Source: Lichtheimia corymbifera B2541
Taxonomy: Eukaryota > Mucoromycota > Mucoromycetes > Mucorales > Lichtheimiaceae
Assembly (NCBI GenBank): GCA_000697475.1
Contig: JNEU01000835.1
Span: 186,001 to 250,000, forward strand
Reading direction: 5' to 3'
DNA: 64,000 nt
Shown here: positions 45,269 through 56,763 of the stretch, one piece after another
How the letters are laid out: the number at the start of each line of letters is the position of its first letter
Numbering within the stretch: position 1 is the first letter of the stretch
The notes under the pieces: model-generated
Databases searched by the model: none
What the model was told of the DNA's origin: nothing
The model's input: only the letters and a program-made list of their open reading frames with translations
Program-made: the position numbers and the translations under genes

Positions 45269-47779
45269 TTAACGGAATCGCAGGTAAAAGTTAACAATGA
45301 GCGCACCGACCAAGAGACAACAGAGAACAGCAGGACCCCATAAATCATCATAGCGACCAAGCACACGACGATTGATCATCCTAATAAAAAAAATTGATGA
45401 GTCAAAAGCGCTTGGGAAGAAAAAAAATAATACATACCATGCACGTTTCTCAAAGCGATAAAGGGCATAGATGGCGACAACAGCAGAAATACCAATGAAG
45501 ATACCACCAGCAATACGCGAGACATCGTCACCAAAATTGAGTAAACTGAGAGCCACCGTCAACAACAATGCACAAAATTGAAGCCAGCTGATAAATGTAC
45601 GTTCGTTGGCAAAGAACACCTTGGGCTCAATCTTGATTTTCTTGAGTGGCACCCGCTCATCGCCATTCTTCACAGTAAGATTCTGGTTGGCACCTTTACC
45701 GAAAAGCACACGCTCCCATAGTTGCATTGGACGTTGGGCTATCATTTCTTCCTCGGCTTCCTTGTCCTTTTTCTTCTTTTCCTTTTCCTTGGTGATCACA
45801 CGCTTGTTTTCCATATCCAATACAATATCACCTTTTTCCAATTGTACGTCTTCGCCCAACTCGTTCTTGTCATTGATCACAGGTGAAGGTAACGGAGTGC
45901 CATAGTCTCTTGGTGCATCGCCTGTTTTGATAATAGTGGCACCAACAGGCTCGTTATAGGTGGTTGATCCAGTAGATGACAGCGTACCAAGCGAGATATT
46001 GGGATGTTTACCCATTGCTGATCCAGGTGATAATAAGCCATTCTCTGCTTCTTTCTTCTTGGTTGGGTCTGTGGCTATGGTTGGTGGTTGTGGTTGTGGT
46101 GGTGGCTGCTGTTGTGTTATGGGTCCTTCATCAACCAGTGTGCCATTCGATGTGCGTTGTTGTGGTACTGCAAGCTTTCCATCCTTATCCTCAAGTTGTT
46201 GTTGTTGCTCTGCAGCTTGTTCTTCTTCCTTTTGCTTGTTGACATGGGCATTGACAACATCAATACGACGCTCCTCAGCTTGCATAGCAGTACGATATTG
46301 ACCATCAATCAAAGGCTTGTATGAAGTTGAGCGGCTCAATCCAAAATTGGTTTCACGTGGCTTGCGAATATCAATATCCATCTCTGACAACCACCAAGGA
46401 AGCAATGGTAGATGATCACGGAAAAGATTGGCTGCAGCATGAAGGTACTTGCTAAACCTTGGAACTTCATGCACCAAATGCGACTTGATAAGATTTTCCA
46501 ACCATGCAGGAGGCTCTTGACCCAAATGACTTTGCACCTTCGTCTCGAGTACAGCATAAGGAAAGCGTACGATATCCTTTTCATCCACATGGTTGAATGG
46601 ATAATCAACACCAACATCAGGACGATGCCATTCTTCCCAAGAAGGCGCCTTTTCACGGATAAACGTAAGATCTGTATCAAGGCTGACACGCACACGCTGA
46701 TCACCAGGTAGCTGGAATGCCGTACGGTTGTAAAAGATGCGCACAACAGGACGTAAATGTTTCTCGTGAACCGATTGTTGAACACCCGTTGCAATAAATT
46801 CAGTATCTTTGGCCTGCTGAGGATTATCCTGGAAGCGAGATGCAATGGTTTGTGGTGATAGCTTGCCTTCTAGGAAATCGGGTACTTCTTTTGCATCCAA
46901 ACGAAAACGATCCTTGATGGAAACACCGTTCAACCAAGGAGCATGATGTGTCTTGCGCTCAATAAAGATACTGTGTTGATCCGATGGACCATACCAGCGG
47001 AATCGGATAGCCTCAGCACCTTCATCCCGTTGTAACCTTCCTGTGTACAAGTCGAAATCCTCGTTATCAAAGTAAACCGATGAAATGGCCGAATCGGTTT
47101 GCTCATATGGCTTGTCCTTGTTGAAAATAAGCACCGGCAAATGAAGCAACAGAATCGATTGCACCTCGGTCACGTTATCAGGATGGATCCAATACTTGGC
47201 CGTGGCACGTTCGAATGCATTTTGTGAACCACCAGCAGCTGCATTGCCAGTTCTTGGTTTGCCTTGACGTCGACAAATGTCATGCAGAGCAGAAATAAAC
47301 ACAATGGCCACATCAAACCGCTGGTTATCCAAAGGTTCCACACGCAACCACTCGACCAATTTTGCCTTGAGATTCAAATTTGTCCACTTGTCATGCTTTT
47401 TGACAATCTTTACAAAGCCCGTGTAGTTGATCCGAGTAAACTTGGCAAGGTCGTTGATATCAAAAAGCACTTCAGTCAATGCATCATCCATGATTTGCCA
47501 GCTTTGATCGGATGCCCATCGTGGATTGCTCATAAAAGACTTGACGGTACGCTCGCAGTAGCAAATGCGTGCATCGGCTTCACGCATCTTTGCAGTGACA
47601 AAATCATACACCTTATGAAGCTCACTTTCTACGAGGTGAGCAAAGTCTCGTTCGTCTTCATCGGACCAGGGGTGATCCATTTGTCGCATCTTGAGTTCGG
47701 TCTTGAGCATGTCATATTGGATATAGGAAAGGCGCCATGGAGGAAAAATCTCCTGCTGCAATTGTGCGCCAAATTTCAT
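45269..47779 (-). CDS. Large VTC subunit A: SPX domain, VTC polyphosphate polymerase domain, DUF202 membrane domain
   Basis: Two exons (45438-47779 and 45269-45380) encode 817 aa. The start MKFGAQLQQEIFPPWRLSYI is the canonical SPX beginning; the longer open frame to 47905 adds leader-like sequence. The SPX domain spans about 1-150. The triphosphate-tunnel VTC domain (about 200-520) keeps SSVYFDNEDFDLYTGRLQRDEGAEAIRFRWYG, ERKTHHAPW, FYNRTAFQLPGDQR, SLDTDL and YAVLETK. A charged linker is followed by [19 protein letters not shown] and three membrane segments. VTC makes polyphosphate from ATP at the vacuole and moves it into the lumen; the SPX domain senses inositol pyrophosphates. All basic tunnel residues I can place are present, so it may be catalytic (VTC4-like). 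The 57-nt intron (45381-45437) is in frame and stop-free. It lies tandem, downstream of paralogue B. Confidence 0.92.
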   Translation of the reverse strand: MKFGAQLQQEIFPPWRLSYIQYDMLKTELKMRQMDHPWSDEDERDFAHLVESELHKVYDFVTAKMREADARICYCERTVKSFMSNPRWASDQSWQIMDDALTEVLFDINDLAKFTRINYTGFVKIVKKHDKWTNLNLKAKLVEWLRVEPLDNQRFDVAIVFISALHDICRRQGKPRTGNAAAGGSQNAFERATAKYWIHPDNVTEVQSILLLHLPVLIFNKDKPYEQTDSAISSVYFDNEDFDLYTGRLQRDEGAEAIRFRWYGPSDQHSIFIERKTHHAPWLNGVSIKDRFRLDAKEVPDFLEGKLSPQTIASRFQDNPQQAKDTEFIATGVQQSVHEKHLRPVVRIFYNRTAFQLPGDQRVRVSLDTDLTFIREKAPSWEEWHRPDVGVDYPFNHVDEKDIVRFPYAVLETKVQSHLGQEPPAWLENLIKSHLVHEVPRFSKYLHAAANLFRDHLPLLPWWLSEMDIDIRKPRETNFGLSRSTSYKPLIDGQYRTAMQAEERRIDVVNAHVNKQKEEEQAAEQQQQLEDKDGKLAVPQQRTSNGTLVDEGPITQQQPPPQPQPPTIATDPTKKKEAENGLLSPGSAMGKHPNISLGTLSSTGSTTYNEPVGATIIKTGDAPRDYGTPLPSPVINDKNELGEDVQLEKGDIVLDMENKRVITKEKEKKKKDKEAEEEMIAQRPMQLWERVLFGKGANQNLTVKNGDERVPLKKIKIEPKVFFANERTFISWLQFCALLLTVALSLLNFGDDVSRIAGGIFIGISAVVAIYALYRFEKRAWYVLFFFFPSAFDSSIFFIRMINRRVLGRYDDLWGPAVLCCLLVGALIVNFYLRFR

Positions 47780-48239
47780 GGTGGGTGGAAAAGAAAGCGA
47801 AAGGGAGGAAGAAACAAAAGCAGAGAGAAGATCAGAGAAGAAGTTATCAACCCCCTTCACACACAGCACAACCACGGCTAAGGTATAGCCTTGAAATTCA
47901 CGCACAGCAAAAGATTACCAGTGAAACCCTTGACCGCTGGGATATTGAGCGGTGGATTTGGTGGTGTCCCAAGCAATGGCTTTTGATATGTTTCGTAAAG
48001 GAGACATCGGCCCGAATGCCGTAACCATTGACTCATGCCATTTTGGTAACACAAAGTATGCGTAAGCGAGCTGTCATGTCGGGTCTGTGCTTTAATGTCG
48101 GTACCTGGTTTCTCATTACACATGCTTTATTTGTTTGAATTTTCCCCAAAAAGGACAGTAGAAGGGTTATGGAAGATGTGTTTCGGGAAATTCATATACA
48201 TCGTATAATCCATGGGGAAGGGAATAATTTGTCTAATAC
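47780..48239. other. Spacer between the tandem VTC genes
   Basis: This 460-bp spacer contains the leader of subunit A (purine-rich on the plus strand at 47785-47835, hence CT-rich on the sense strand) and the tail of subunit B. No further gene is seen. Confidence 0.45.
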
Positions 48240-50703
48240 TTATTGTTGTCGACCGGTGCTGTTGTTGATGTTGAGGTATGTAGCGTTGGGATCCACAGGT
48301 TGCATCATACGCAAAACAAAGTTGAGCTAAATGATTAAAAAAAGAGAGACAAGGTGAGAAAAAAATCTTTCAAGTCAATGCTGACTAATTACTTACAATC
48401 AATGCTCCCACAAGAAGAATGCACAAGCCAATTGGGCCATACAAGTCGTCGTACCGTATCCGAGGACGATTGGTAATTTGCCATGCACGATAACGGTACC
48501 GCCCAAATGCATACAATGACAATATCATAGATACACCAAAGAATACTGCGCCAGCAATCTTACTCGTCTTGTCACCAAAGTTGATCAATGTCAAGGCCGC
48601 CATCAGAATCAAAGCTGCAAATTGAAGCCAATTGATAAAGGTGCGTTCGTTGGCGAAATAAATCTTGGGTTCAATTTGCTTGATCTCCTTCTTTTTCTTG
48701 TTGCCTTTGCCATTGTTATTATCGTCATCAATCAACAAGACTGAATCACGTCCCTGAGTAGGTTGAGTCGTGGTCGGTGCTGGTGGTGATGGTGACAACA
48801 TGGCTGGTGGTTGTTGTTGTTGTTTCTTTTCATTCATGGGTCGTTCTACCAAATAATCCGTTGAAGAGCTGTCCACCATGCCATTGGTACTGCTGGCCAT
48901 AAAAGGCGAGTTGCGATTACGCATTCCACCCATACCAGTGCCGACTTGACTGCCATTGTTGTAAGACCGAGATACTTCTGAATCATGCTCAAAATCAAGT
49001 GGTTCACTACGACTCCAAATAGGGTCGTCAAATGGATTACTGCTGACATCCAATGCTTGATGATCTTTGCCATTGCCATTGACCATACCACCAGCAGCAT
49101 AGGTTGGACGAGGAGTAGCTTGTGGTTGCTTCTCGCTTGGTTTGCGTTTGAGAGTGGCGCGCTTTTCCAATTGTGTGTTGAGATAACCCATGCGGTAACG
49201 GCCATCAATAAGAGGTTTGAGACTCTTGGATCGTGACAGCCCAGAAAAGTTGCCGGTAGGTTGCTTGGCATTACGAATATCCAAATCCATTTCAGTGAGC
49301 CACCATGGCAACAACGGCAATTTGGGTTTCCAAAAGTGAGCAGCACCATGCAAGTACTTTGAAAAGCGAGGGACTTCATACACCAAACGCGAATCCAGTA
49401 GCCGAGTAAGCCATTCAGGAGGTTCCTGACCAAGGTGTGTTTGTAACTTGGTTTCAAGCACAGCATAAGGGAAATGGTATACATCTTCTGGTGGTAGATA
49501 AGAGAATGGATGATCGATTCCCATATCAGGACGACGCCAGCCACCTTGACGACGTTTGCCATCTTCACGAACAAAAGTCAAGTCTGTGTCGAGTGAAATA
49601 CGCAATCGTTGATCACCAGGAATTTGGAATGCTGTGCGGTTGTAAAAGACTCGCATTACAGGGTCGAGCTTTTTATCCCGGATTGAAGTCTGCACACCGG
49701 AAGCGATGAAATGATTTTGGCGTACAAGGTCATCCGACATGGTGCCGGCAATATCCCGAGCATATTGATCTGCTGTGTAACGCTGATGGATGAAATCATC
49801 GACTTGGTTGGCATGCAATCGAAAACGATCCTTCACGGATGCACCATCCAGCCAAGGAGCATGATGTGTCTTTCGTTCAATGAAAATGTGTGGTGTTTCC
49901 ATGGGACCGTACCATCGAAATCGAATTGCTTCAGCACCTTCATCGCGTTGGAGACGACCCGTGTAGAGTTCATAATCACCGTTATCGAAATAAACAGATG
50001 AAATGGCACTGTCACTGGGTTCGATGGGCTTATCCTTGTTGAAGATGAGTACTGGCAAATGAAAAAGCAGGATCGCTTTGAGCTCCGTAACATTATCCGG
50101 ATGCACCCAATATTTGGCCGTTGCTCGTTCAAAGGCATTTTGATCAGCGCCTGCAGCTGCATTGCCAGTCCTTGCTTCACCATTCAAGCGGCAGATGTCG
50201 TGTAAAGTTGATATCTTGACGAGCGTTGTATCAAATCGTTGTCGGTCGAGGGGTGCCTTGGATCTAGAAATGTCAACCAGGAGCTGTTTGCCATTGGTGT
50301 GGGTGTATTTGTCATGCTCCTCAATCAGCTTCTCCAATGCAAGAAAGTTGTAACGGGTATACTTGGACAAGTCATTCAGATCAATCAGAATGTCCGTCAG
50401 CGCATCGTCCATCGTGTCATACACTTGCCGTGCCGAGGCTGCCGTCAAATGCTGTCGTTGTTGTACAAGCGTGCGTTCGCAATAGGCAACTCGTGAATCG
50501 ATCTCTCTTTGCTTGCGAGTGATGAATTGATCCACCTTATCAGCTTCCAATCGTAACGTGCGTTCAAAGTCGGCTTCATCGTTATTCGTCCATCCATGGT
50601 GTTCCTGACGACTCAACATGTCATTGCGGATAGCTGTAAAAGATACATATTGAAATCGCCATGGCTCATAAATGTTTGCTTCCAACTCTTCAGCAAATTC
50701 CAT
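48240..50703 (-). CDS. Large VTC subunit B: SPX domain, VTC polyphosphate polymerase domain, DUF202 membrane domain
   Basis: Two exons (48397-50703 and 48240-48326) encode 797 aa. The second exon supplies LNFVLRMMQPVDPN and the end of the last membrane segment. The start is taken at MEFAEELEANIYEPWR, which aligns with the SPX N-terminus; an ATG 18 bp upstream is possible. The VTC tunnel region retains AISSVYFDNGDYELYTGRLQ, RFRWYG, ERKTHHAPW, FYNRTAFQIPGDQR, SLDTDL and YAVLETK. IEPKIYFANERTFINWL leads into three membrane segments. It is clearly paralogous to subunit A (shared blocks across the full length), tandem in the same orientation, but diverged in the linker. With VTC1 at 13.3 kb it would supply the full complex. 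Which paralogue is catalytic cannot be decided by eye. Confidence 0.92.
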
Positions 50704-53167
50704 AATTGTATTGAATGACAAGGGATAAAGAGAAAGAGAGAGAGAGAAAGAGAAAGAGGAAAATGGAAGAGAAGTAAGAAAAAGGGGGTTCTTTGGAATC
50801 GGGGGTGAAGAAACGAAAGAGGGAGAGTGTAGGGGAAGAGAGAGAAATAGATGTCCTCACGTGTATGGCGCATTCAACACAATATGCACACACAACTAAC
50901 TATACCAAGTACAACCTACTCCCCTCTCTCTCTCTCAACCAATACCCTTGGGTGATATATTCTTAGAACAACAAACACTGATGCCCCAAACAAGAGGTCA
51001 TGTGCCTACATGTGCACGCCACCTGCATTATACTCCTCTCTACTTACCTCCCCTCACCATCATCACTCACATTCACATTATATAAACTACTACCCCGCCA
51101 ATTGCTCTTGTATGTAAATCCCCGGATTTTCCCTCTTTCCATACATATGCACCATGACAAATGTTAATCAAAACCATATCCATCATTCACCCAAATGAAT
51201 CATGCATCTGTATATTATACCAACACGCGTAGTTTGTTATGTGGCGCATGCAATCCAGCGCATCCGTTGTACCTTGTGTAAAGCGTACTTGAGCTTAATC
51301 ATTCATTTAATAGGAACACAGCAAGTTTGCCAAGATGCAAGAATTGCCATCGTGCATCAGTCCCCGCTGAGCGCGCCATGTCCTCTATTTCTTTTGGAAG
51401 CCTCAAGTATCACACAGTCAAAGCATAATCAAAGGTTGTACAAAGGACGCGGCTAAACATAGGCACACTTCCGAAAACGACATTGATACATGTACCATAT
51501 CTCAGGTTGCCAAGAGCATAGTAGTAGTATTCCATCTACTGAGTTAAATGATCGGCGCCTGCTGGATAACAATGCTGCAGTAAACATGCCGCCCATCGGC
51601 ACGTCACTTGCTGCTTCTTGCCCCATCACCATCATCATCATCATCGTGTGATCTAGGTACATCATAGGTATACGATCGATGATTCTACGCAGAATGCATA
51701 TCCTTCATGATTTAGTACATGGCATCATATGTGCAGTGAGCTAGCCGTGTGGTATCGCACATATTACATTTCATCCCTCCTTTTTAAATTTCTGCCACCG
51801 ATCCACCAACAAATATATGAGCTCAGTGACGATCAGCGGCAATGCTATTAAATTCTATAAAAAAAGTGGATAATGAGTTCTTGTTATTGCACTCTTATAT
51901 CTATAGACGCTCGATATTCCAAAAGGGTAATAGTGCGATGATGATAGATACAATGGTGTATTGGAACAATTGCAAGGTTGACTATAGAACATGGTAGCTT
52001 CCTGTATAGTGAACTTGAAGAAAATGTTACATCAAGCAACCAACATAATTGTTTAATAAGAGTCGTTCTATGAAGCGATTTGCAAATGACTGATACGGAT
52101 ATTGTTTTGGCAAGCTGATGGATATGCTGGTCTCGTTCGGGGTCGGCTTTAATAAATGACAGCTTCATCATGCTAAGCATCCACTCGACATGTATCCATA
52201 TTACTGGTAGTATAGCAACACTGGAATGGCTTACTACTATTGGGGCATGTTACAAGATGTTGTGCTCTGATTATAAAGATGCATCATATTGCTCAAACCG
52301 ACACTTTACGGTGGGGTGCTTTATATACAAATAGGGCTGTTTGCAAACAACAAAGGATAGTGGAGACCTCGGTATGGTAACTCGCATGGTAGATGTCCTT
52401 AAATAATTCATGCAAGTCGAACTTGCTTCTCACTCTCTATGTAGCCCCTTTTTACATTCAATAGTAGCATCTCCAATGACTAGTAACAGTTGATGGATCA
52501 ATCATGATTATGTATTAGCTTCTTTTCTACAGACTGATTGATATATTGAATAGGGTATATAAAGAATATAATAATGAGGGTCATGAGATGAAATGAGTAA
52601 GAAGGATGGAGGACATTCCTTTCGAGAGTAGCAGCAAACGTCATCCAATGGGCTTTTTGGTTTCACAAGCCGCTTACAGACGAAAAAAAAGTGAGTGGCG
52701 TTTAGGGCCGCACAGCTTTCCTGGCTCACACACACAACACAACGAAACGACTTTGGTGAAGGAAGAGTCCTAGACATCCCCTTATAGTCAACCGCACCAT
52801 ACACAACAACAAAACTATCGTTCTTGAGTCGTCTTTCTCTCTCAATCCCACCGATTCGCAACCCAGAAGGCAAGCCACAATCTTTCTCATTGGGGGGAGG
52901 GGAAAGAGAGAACAGGGTCCATCGGCACAATACAGGGACATGGATAGCATGAGCAGAGGATGGGAGTGACGACCTTGTGGGTGTTGGGTGGGGGAAGCAA
53001 GCGATCCTTTTTACGAGGCCCCATTTACAACGTCATGCTGACTTTTTTTTTCTTTGTTCAATCTTTTTCCAGACACACAGACACACGCACACAGAGACAC
53101 ACGCACGCTCATACTGCCCATCCATCCCCCTTCATCCATTGACTTGTCCACCTTTTAACCGACAATC
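50704..53167. other. 2.5 kb intergenic, no gene recognised
   Basis: The first 200 bp are a purine-rich tract (GAGAAAGAGAGAGAGAG at about 50730-50760), the CT-rich leader of VTC subunit B on its own strand. The last 120 bp before 53168 hold TTTTTTTTC and ACACACGCAC-type repeats before the transportin start. Between them short frames (for example minus 51884-52180) lack any domain or splice partners. No RNA gene or mobile element was identified. Confidence 0.45.
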
Positions 53168-56100
53168 ATGAGCAACACCTGGCATCCAACCGAACAAGGC
53201 CTTTCTGACCTTTTGCAGCTTTTGCGTGAAGCACTTAACCCAAGCGACAGCCATGCTGTGCAGCAGGTATGATATGGTATCAGAGAATTGAGGGATTGGG
53301 ATATGTATACATATACAACAGGCCATACTCATGCTTGCGATATGTAGAAATTGGAGTACTTTAATAAGATCCCGGATTACAACTCGTATCTGGTTTATAT
53401 CCTTACAAAAATGCCTCAAGAAGATCAATATGTGAGATCCGTCGCTGGCCTTACTCTCAAGAACAATATCCGTGGACATTATCAGAACATTCCCACAGAT
53501 GTGATCGATTATATCAAGGGATGTACTCTGGAGCATATCGGTGATCCAGAGATCGGCAAAGCTGTTGGTATTGTGATTGCAGCCATCGTCGAACATGGTC
53601 GTGTACACAACTGGCTTCAAGCCTTGGAGGTCTTGATGGCAAAACTCGATGATCCTAATCCCGTTGTTGTTGAGGTATGTATAGAGAAAATGGATACGGG
53701 AGAAATGGACATATACATATATATGAGAGAGATGTGATAATAACACGTTGTATATTATAGAATGCATTCACTACCCTGCAAAAGATTTGTGAGGATTGTT
53801 CACGTGAGCTTGACCAATCTGTCGGTGGTGTTCAGCCATTGGAGTTCATGATCCCAAAGTTCATTACGTTCTTTGGTCATCCACAAGAAAAGTTGCGTCT
53901 ATGTGCTATCAATTCGACCACCCAATTCATCACTTTACGATCTGCTCCTCTCATGAACAACATGCAACCATTCTTGGAAGCTCTGTTTAGCCGTGCCACA
54001 GATGATAGTCTCGAGGTTCGCAAGGCCGTTTGTCAAGCTTTGGTCAGCTTACTTGAAATGTGCCCAACCGTCCTACTCCCTCAAATGGCCAACATTGTCG
54101 ACTATATGCTCTTCTGCACCCAATCGGATGACAGTGATTTGGCCCTGGAAGCGTGCGAATTTTGGCTCGTGTTTGCTGAACAAGATGATCTGCGTGAGCA
54201 TTTGCAACCACACCTCCCACGTGTCGTACCCGTGTTACTCAAAGGCATGGTTTATTCGGAAATGGACTTGCTTACATTGGGTGGTGATGAGGATGATGCC
54301 CATGTTGCCGACAGCGAACAAGATATCAAACCCCGTCATCACAAGGCGAATGTCATCGAGAATGAGCATGCCGAAAAGGCTGAAGGTGCCGGTGATAAGC
54401 AAAAGAATGGCGCCGATGAGGACGAGGAAGATGACGATGACGATGATTATGATGATGACGACTTGGATGATGAGTTTTATGGCGAATGGAACTTGAGAAA
54501 ATGCAGCGCTGCTACATTGGACGTTTTGTGCACATCATTTGAAGGCGAACTGATCCAATTACTGATGCCTCTCCTCAAGACTGAACTCGAAAGTACTGAT
54601 TGGTTACATCGTGAATGCGGTATCCTTGCACTTGGTGCTGCTGCTGAAGGTAACAGGAATTTGAATATATATATATATATATGGGGAAGATGGATCACTG
54701 ACATACATGGTAAATTAGGTGGCATGCAAGAAATTGCTCCTCATCTTCCAGAGCTTGTTCCCTATCTTTTCACTAATCTCAATGATCCAAAGGTAATACA
54801 TCAATGGATGGTGATGGTGGTAGTGATGGTAGCTTACTTGTGTATATCTTAGCCTCTTGTCCGATCGATTACATGCTGGACCTTGGGTCGTTATGCTACA
54901 TGGATTCACCAGGCCAAGCACTTTTTAGAACCATTGATCCAGAACTTGTTGCAACGTATACTAGACAACAATAAGCGTGTACAAGAAGCAGCATGTTCAT
55001 CGTTCTCACTCCTCGAGGAAAGCGTTACCACTGATCTTGTTCCATACCTTCATCCCATCCTTGTGACTCTTGCCACAGCATTCGACAAATATCAACATCG
55101 CAACTTGTTGCTCCTTTACGACACTGTGGGCACTTTGGCCGACGTTGTTGGCGCAGCAATCAATCAGGAACAATTCATCAACATCATTATGCCCCCACTT
55201 ATTCAAAAATGGCAAGAGATTCCCGATGACAGCACTGACCTTTTCCCCTTGCTCGAGGTAAGCTGGTTGGTAATCAAAAGGATTTATTCTCTTACTAAAA
55301 GAACCCCCCACCCGATAGTGTTTGTCATCCATTACTACTGCTCTTGGCATTGGATTCAAGCCTTTTGCACAACCTGTCTATGCACGATGTGTAAACTTGG
55401 TTTGCAAGACCATTGGAGAATGCCAGCAGGCAGCCAACGATCCTGCTTTAGAAGATCCCGACAAGGATTTCATGATTGTTGCTTTGGATTTGCTTTCTGG
55501 TATCATTCAGGCCTTGAACACGGAGGCTGAGCCTTTGGTGGCTGGTACCAATCCTCCCGTGGTTCAATTCCTTTCTATTTGTATTCAGGTAATGTGTGGC
55601 GGATTTACGTTTTGTGATAGCGTATTAACCACTCGCTCGTACAGGATGAAGTGGCCGAAGTACGTCAATCCGCATATGCTGTCCTTGGTGATTTGGCCAT
55701 CTCTTGCTTTGAACAAATCCGTAGCGTGGTGCCCCAATTCATGCCTCATATTGTGAGCCAGATTGATCCTCAAGCCGAACATGTGTCTGTGTGCAACAAT
55801 GCAACATGGGCAGCTGGTGAGATTGCTATCAAATGGGGTATGTACATACATATATCACATAAACTTGGCATGCTAATGATGATATAGGACAAGAGATCCA
55901 ACCTTATGTGCAACCCATGCTTCAACGCTTGTTCACGTTGATTGTTAATCCCCATATTCAGCGCACTTTGTTGGAGAATGTTGCTATCACCATTGGTCGT
56001 CTCGGTCTGGTTTGTCCTCAAATTGTCAGCCCTCACCTTCCAGTATTCATGGATCCATGGCTCAGAGCTCTTACGCCTATTATTTCCAACGATGAAAAGG

Positions 56101-56405
56101 CATCAGCATTCAGTGGTCTTTGTGAAATGATCAAGGTTAATCCTGAAGGCGGCGCAAAATCTGTTCATCTCTTTGTCCTTGCTGTGGCTTCCTATGCTGA
56201 ACCACCTCCTGCGTTAGCACAGTCATTTGGAAATGTAAGATGGATATGCAAAATACAGCGGTAAGGGCAGTGCATTAACCTTGTGGAACATTTGTAGATT
56301 GTGAGCGGATACAAGAACATGTTTGGTGAACTACAATGGGAGCAGCTGATGACAAGCATTGAAGAACATGCACGAAATGTATTGAGGAGCCAGTATGGTG
56401 TCTAG
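53168..56405 (+). CDS. KAP104: Transportin 1 / karyopherin beta-2 (Kap104-type nuclear import receptor)
   Basis: Nine exons (53168-53266, 53348-53674, 53761-54649, 54719-54792, 54853-55257, 55319-55588, 55645-55837, 55888-56234, 56298-56405) encode 903 aa, the family length. The start [22 protein letters not shown], the importin N-terminal helices ([14 protein letters not shown]), and HEAT repeats to the end are visible. The acidic loop characteristic of transportin ([31 protein letters not shown], about residues 347-377) is intact; it couples Ran-GTP binding to cargo release. The C-terminal HEAT region ([29 protein letters not shown]) carries the PY-NLS site in known members. It imports RNA-binding proteins with PY-NLS signals from cytosol to nucleus. 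Confidence 0.95.
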
Positions 56406-56763
56406 TTAGGAGTAATAAAGAGAGAAAAAATACGCAATATCGTCGCCACCTCCCGTTTGACCCATTCCCGTTATCCCCCATACAAACGTACAACATTCAC
56501 ACACGCACTTTGACCAACAACATCCCCACCCTCACCCACACAAGTCTCTTTTCCCCCTTCCTTGTTTTAGAAACTTCTTGCACACTCACTCACACATACT
56601 CACATAAAACTGATGTTCATTTCGTATCTGGATCATTGAAAAGCGAATGGGTAATAGATGTGTGATATATATCAAATGCTCCTACTACTTTAATAAATAC
56701 TTTATGAAAAGTGGAGGTTTGGGTGGTGATGGTGGGGAAGGTGCGGAGTTATAGTGGGAAGGA
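56406..56763. other. Convergent 3' intergenic
   Basis: Tails of transportin (plus) and the ArfGAP gene (minus). It holds C/A-rich simple sequence (CACCCTCACCCACAC) and several ACTCACACA runs. No gene is seen. Confidence 0.4.
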
